Below are positions 63,797 to 64,000 of a stretch of DNA of 64,000 nt, one piece after another. Source of the stretch: Rhodospirillales bacterium. Lineage in GTDB: Bacteria; Pseudomonadota; Alphaproteobacteria; Rhodospirillales; Shumkoniaceae. Position 1 is the stretch's first letter, and each line of letters begins with the position of its first letter. A model generated the notes under the pieces. It saw only the letters and a list, made by a program, of their open reading frames with translations, was not told where the DNA came from and ran no database searches. The stretch covers positions 1-64,000 of the forward strand of contig JACZKS010000166.1 of the NCBI GenBank assembly GCA_014859895.1, written 5' to 3'. Both the position numbers and the translations under genes were made by a program.

Positions 63797-64000
63797 TCAC
63801 TTGCCCAACAGGGTGTCGAACGGCACCGAGTAATAGACCGTGACCGTCTCGGTGCCCGGGTTGGTGTCGCCCAGGCCGGCGTTGGAATAGTGCGACACCG
63901 CCAAGCCCAGCCGCGAGCGGTTGTCGAAGCGGTAGGCGAATTCGATCTGCGAGCGGAATTCCAGCGGGTAGTCGAGGTCGAGCTTCTTGTCGCCGCCAAA
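63797..64000 (-). CDS. pagL: PagL-like lipid A 3-O-deacylase (5' end beyond window)
   Basis: The last 67 codons of an outer-membrane beta-barrel protein: LEFRSQIEFAYRFDNRSRLG, then LAVSHYSNAGLGDTNPGTE and VTVYYSVPFDTLLGK. The H-x-S-N with a following N-P-G-x-E holds the catalytic His, Ser and Glu of the PagL/acyloxyacyl hydrolase family. The enzyme trims the 3-position acyl chain of lipid A. It lies 67 bp from tRNA-Arg. Confidence 0.85.
   Translation of the reverse strand, partial: FGGDKKLDLDYPLEFRSQIEFAYRFDNRSRLGLAVSHYSNAGLGDTNPGTETVTVYYSVPFDTLLGK

Overview
The window reads as chromosome of a GC-rich, free-living alphaproteobacterium, most likely of the Rhodospirillales (Magnetospirillum/Telmatospirillum-like). 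The reasons are the complete cbb3 oxidase locus ccoNOQP-ccoGHIS, FixJ-type response regulators, a UbiT-like SCP2 protein of oxygen-independent ubiquinone synthesis, a feoABC iron(II) uptake operon and an alphaproteobacterial palindromic repeat. The genus is an inference; no rRNA is present. The gene set fits a microaerobic lifestyle.

Layout. 1-8.4 kb holds mostly minus-strand core genes: ubiT (cut by the window edge), lepA, feoA-feoB-feoC behind a Fur-box-like operator, folD, a DUF167 protein and a YggT protein. A tRNA-Ala(CGC) follows. At 8.65-9.86 kb is a compact three-gene unit (Trypco2-like domain, small unknown protein, CHAT/caspase-like protein) that resembles a conflict or defence module. 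After an aldo/keto reductase comes a type I secretion locus (TolC, ABC transporter and HlyD on the minus strand). It is divergent from one 19-kb gene for a 6347-residue RTX adhesin with about 30 copies of a beta-type repeat, seven RTX blocks and five beta-helix segments. From 35.8 to 39.5 kb are nikR, a PCu(A)C copper chaperone, a GST, an M17 aminopeptidase and a MarR regulator. From 39.5 to 50.5 kb the minus strand carries three orphan receivers, a Sco protein, a DsbD_2-type membrane protein, ccoS-I-H-G and ccoP-Q-O-N. This is a respiratory unit: structural oxidase subunits plus copper delivery and heme-copper centre assembly.

From 51,688 to 63,652 lies an integrative island of about 12 kb inserted in tRNA-Arg(CCT). 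A perfect 45-bp copy of the tRNA 3' part marks the far end, and a tyrosine integrase sits beside the intact tRNA. Its cargo is an EcoRV-like restriction endonuclease with a convergent adenine methyltransferase and an extra overlapping gene. It also carries a lipoprotein alpha/beta hydrolase between two 37-bp repeats, a clamp-loader-like AAA+ ATPase with an unknown partner, a catalytic-domain-only tyrosine recombinase and several unknown genes. Two features there are not explained by genes: a 15-bp palindrome GTCGT-N5-ACGAC present seven times within 9 kb, and a stretch of about 570 bp packed with successive hairpins.

Beyond the tRNA the window ends inside a PagL-like lipid A deacylase gene. 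No CRISPR array and no insertion-sequence transposase were seen.
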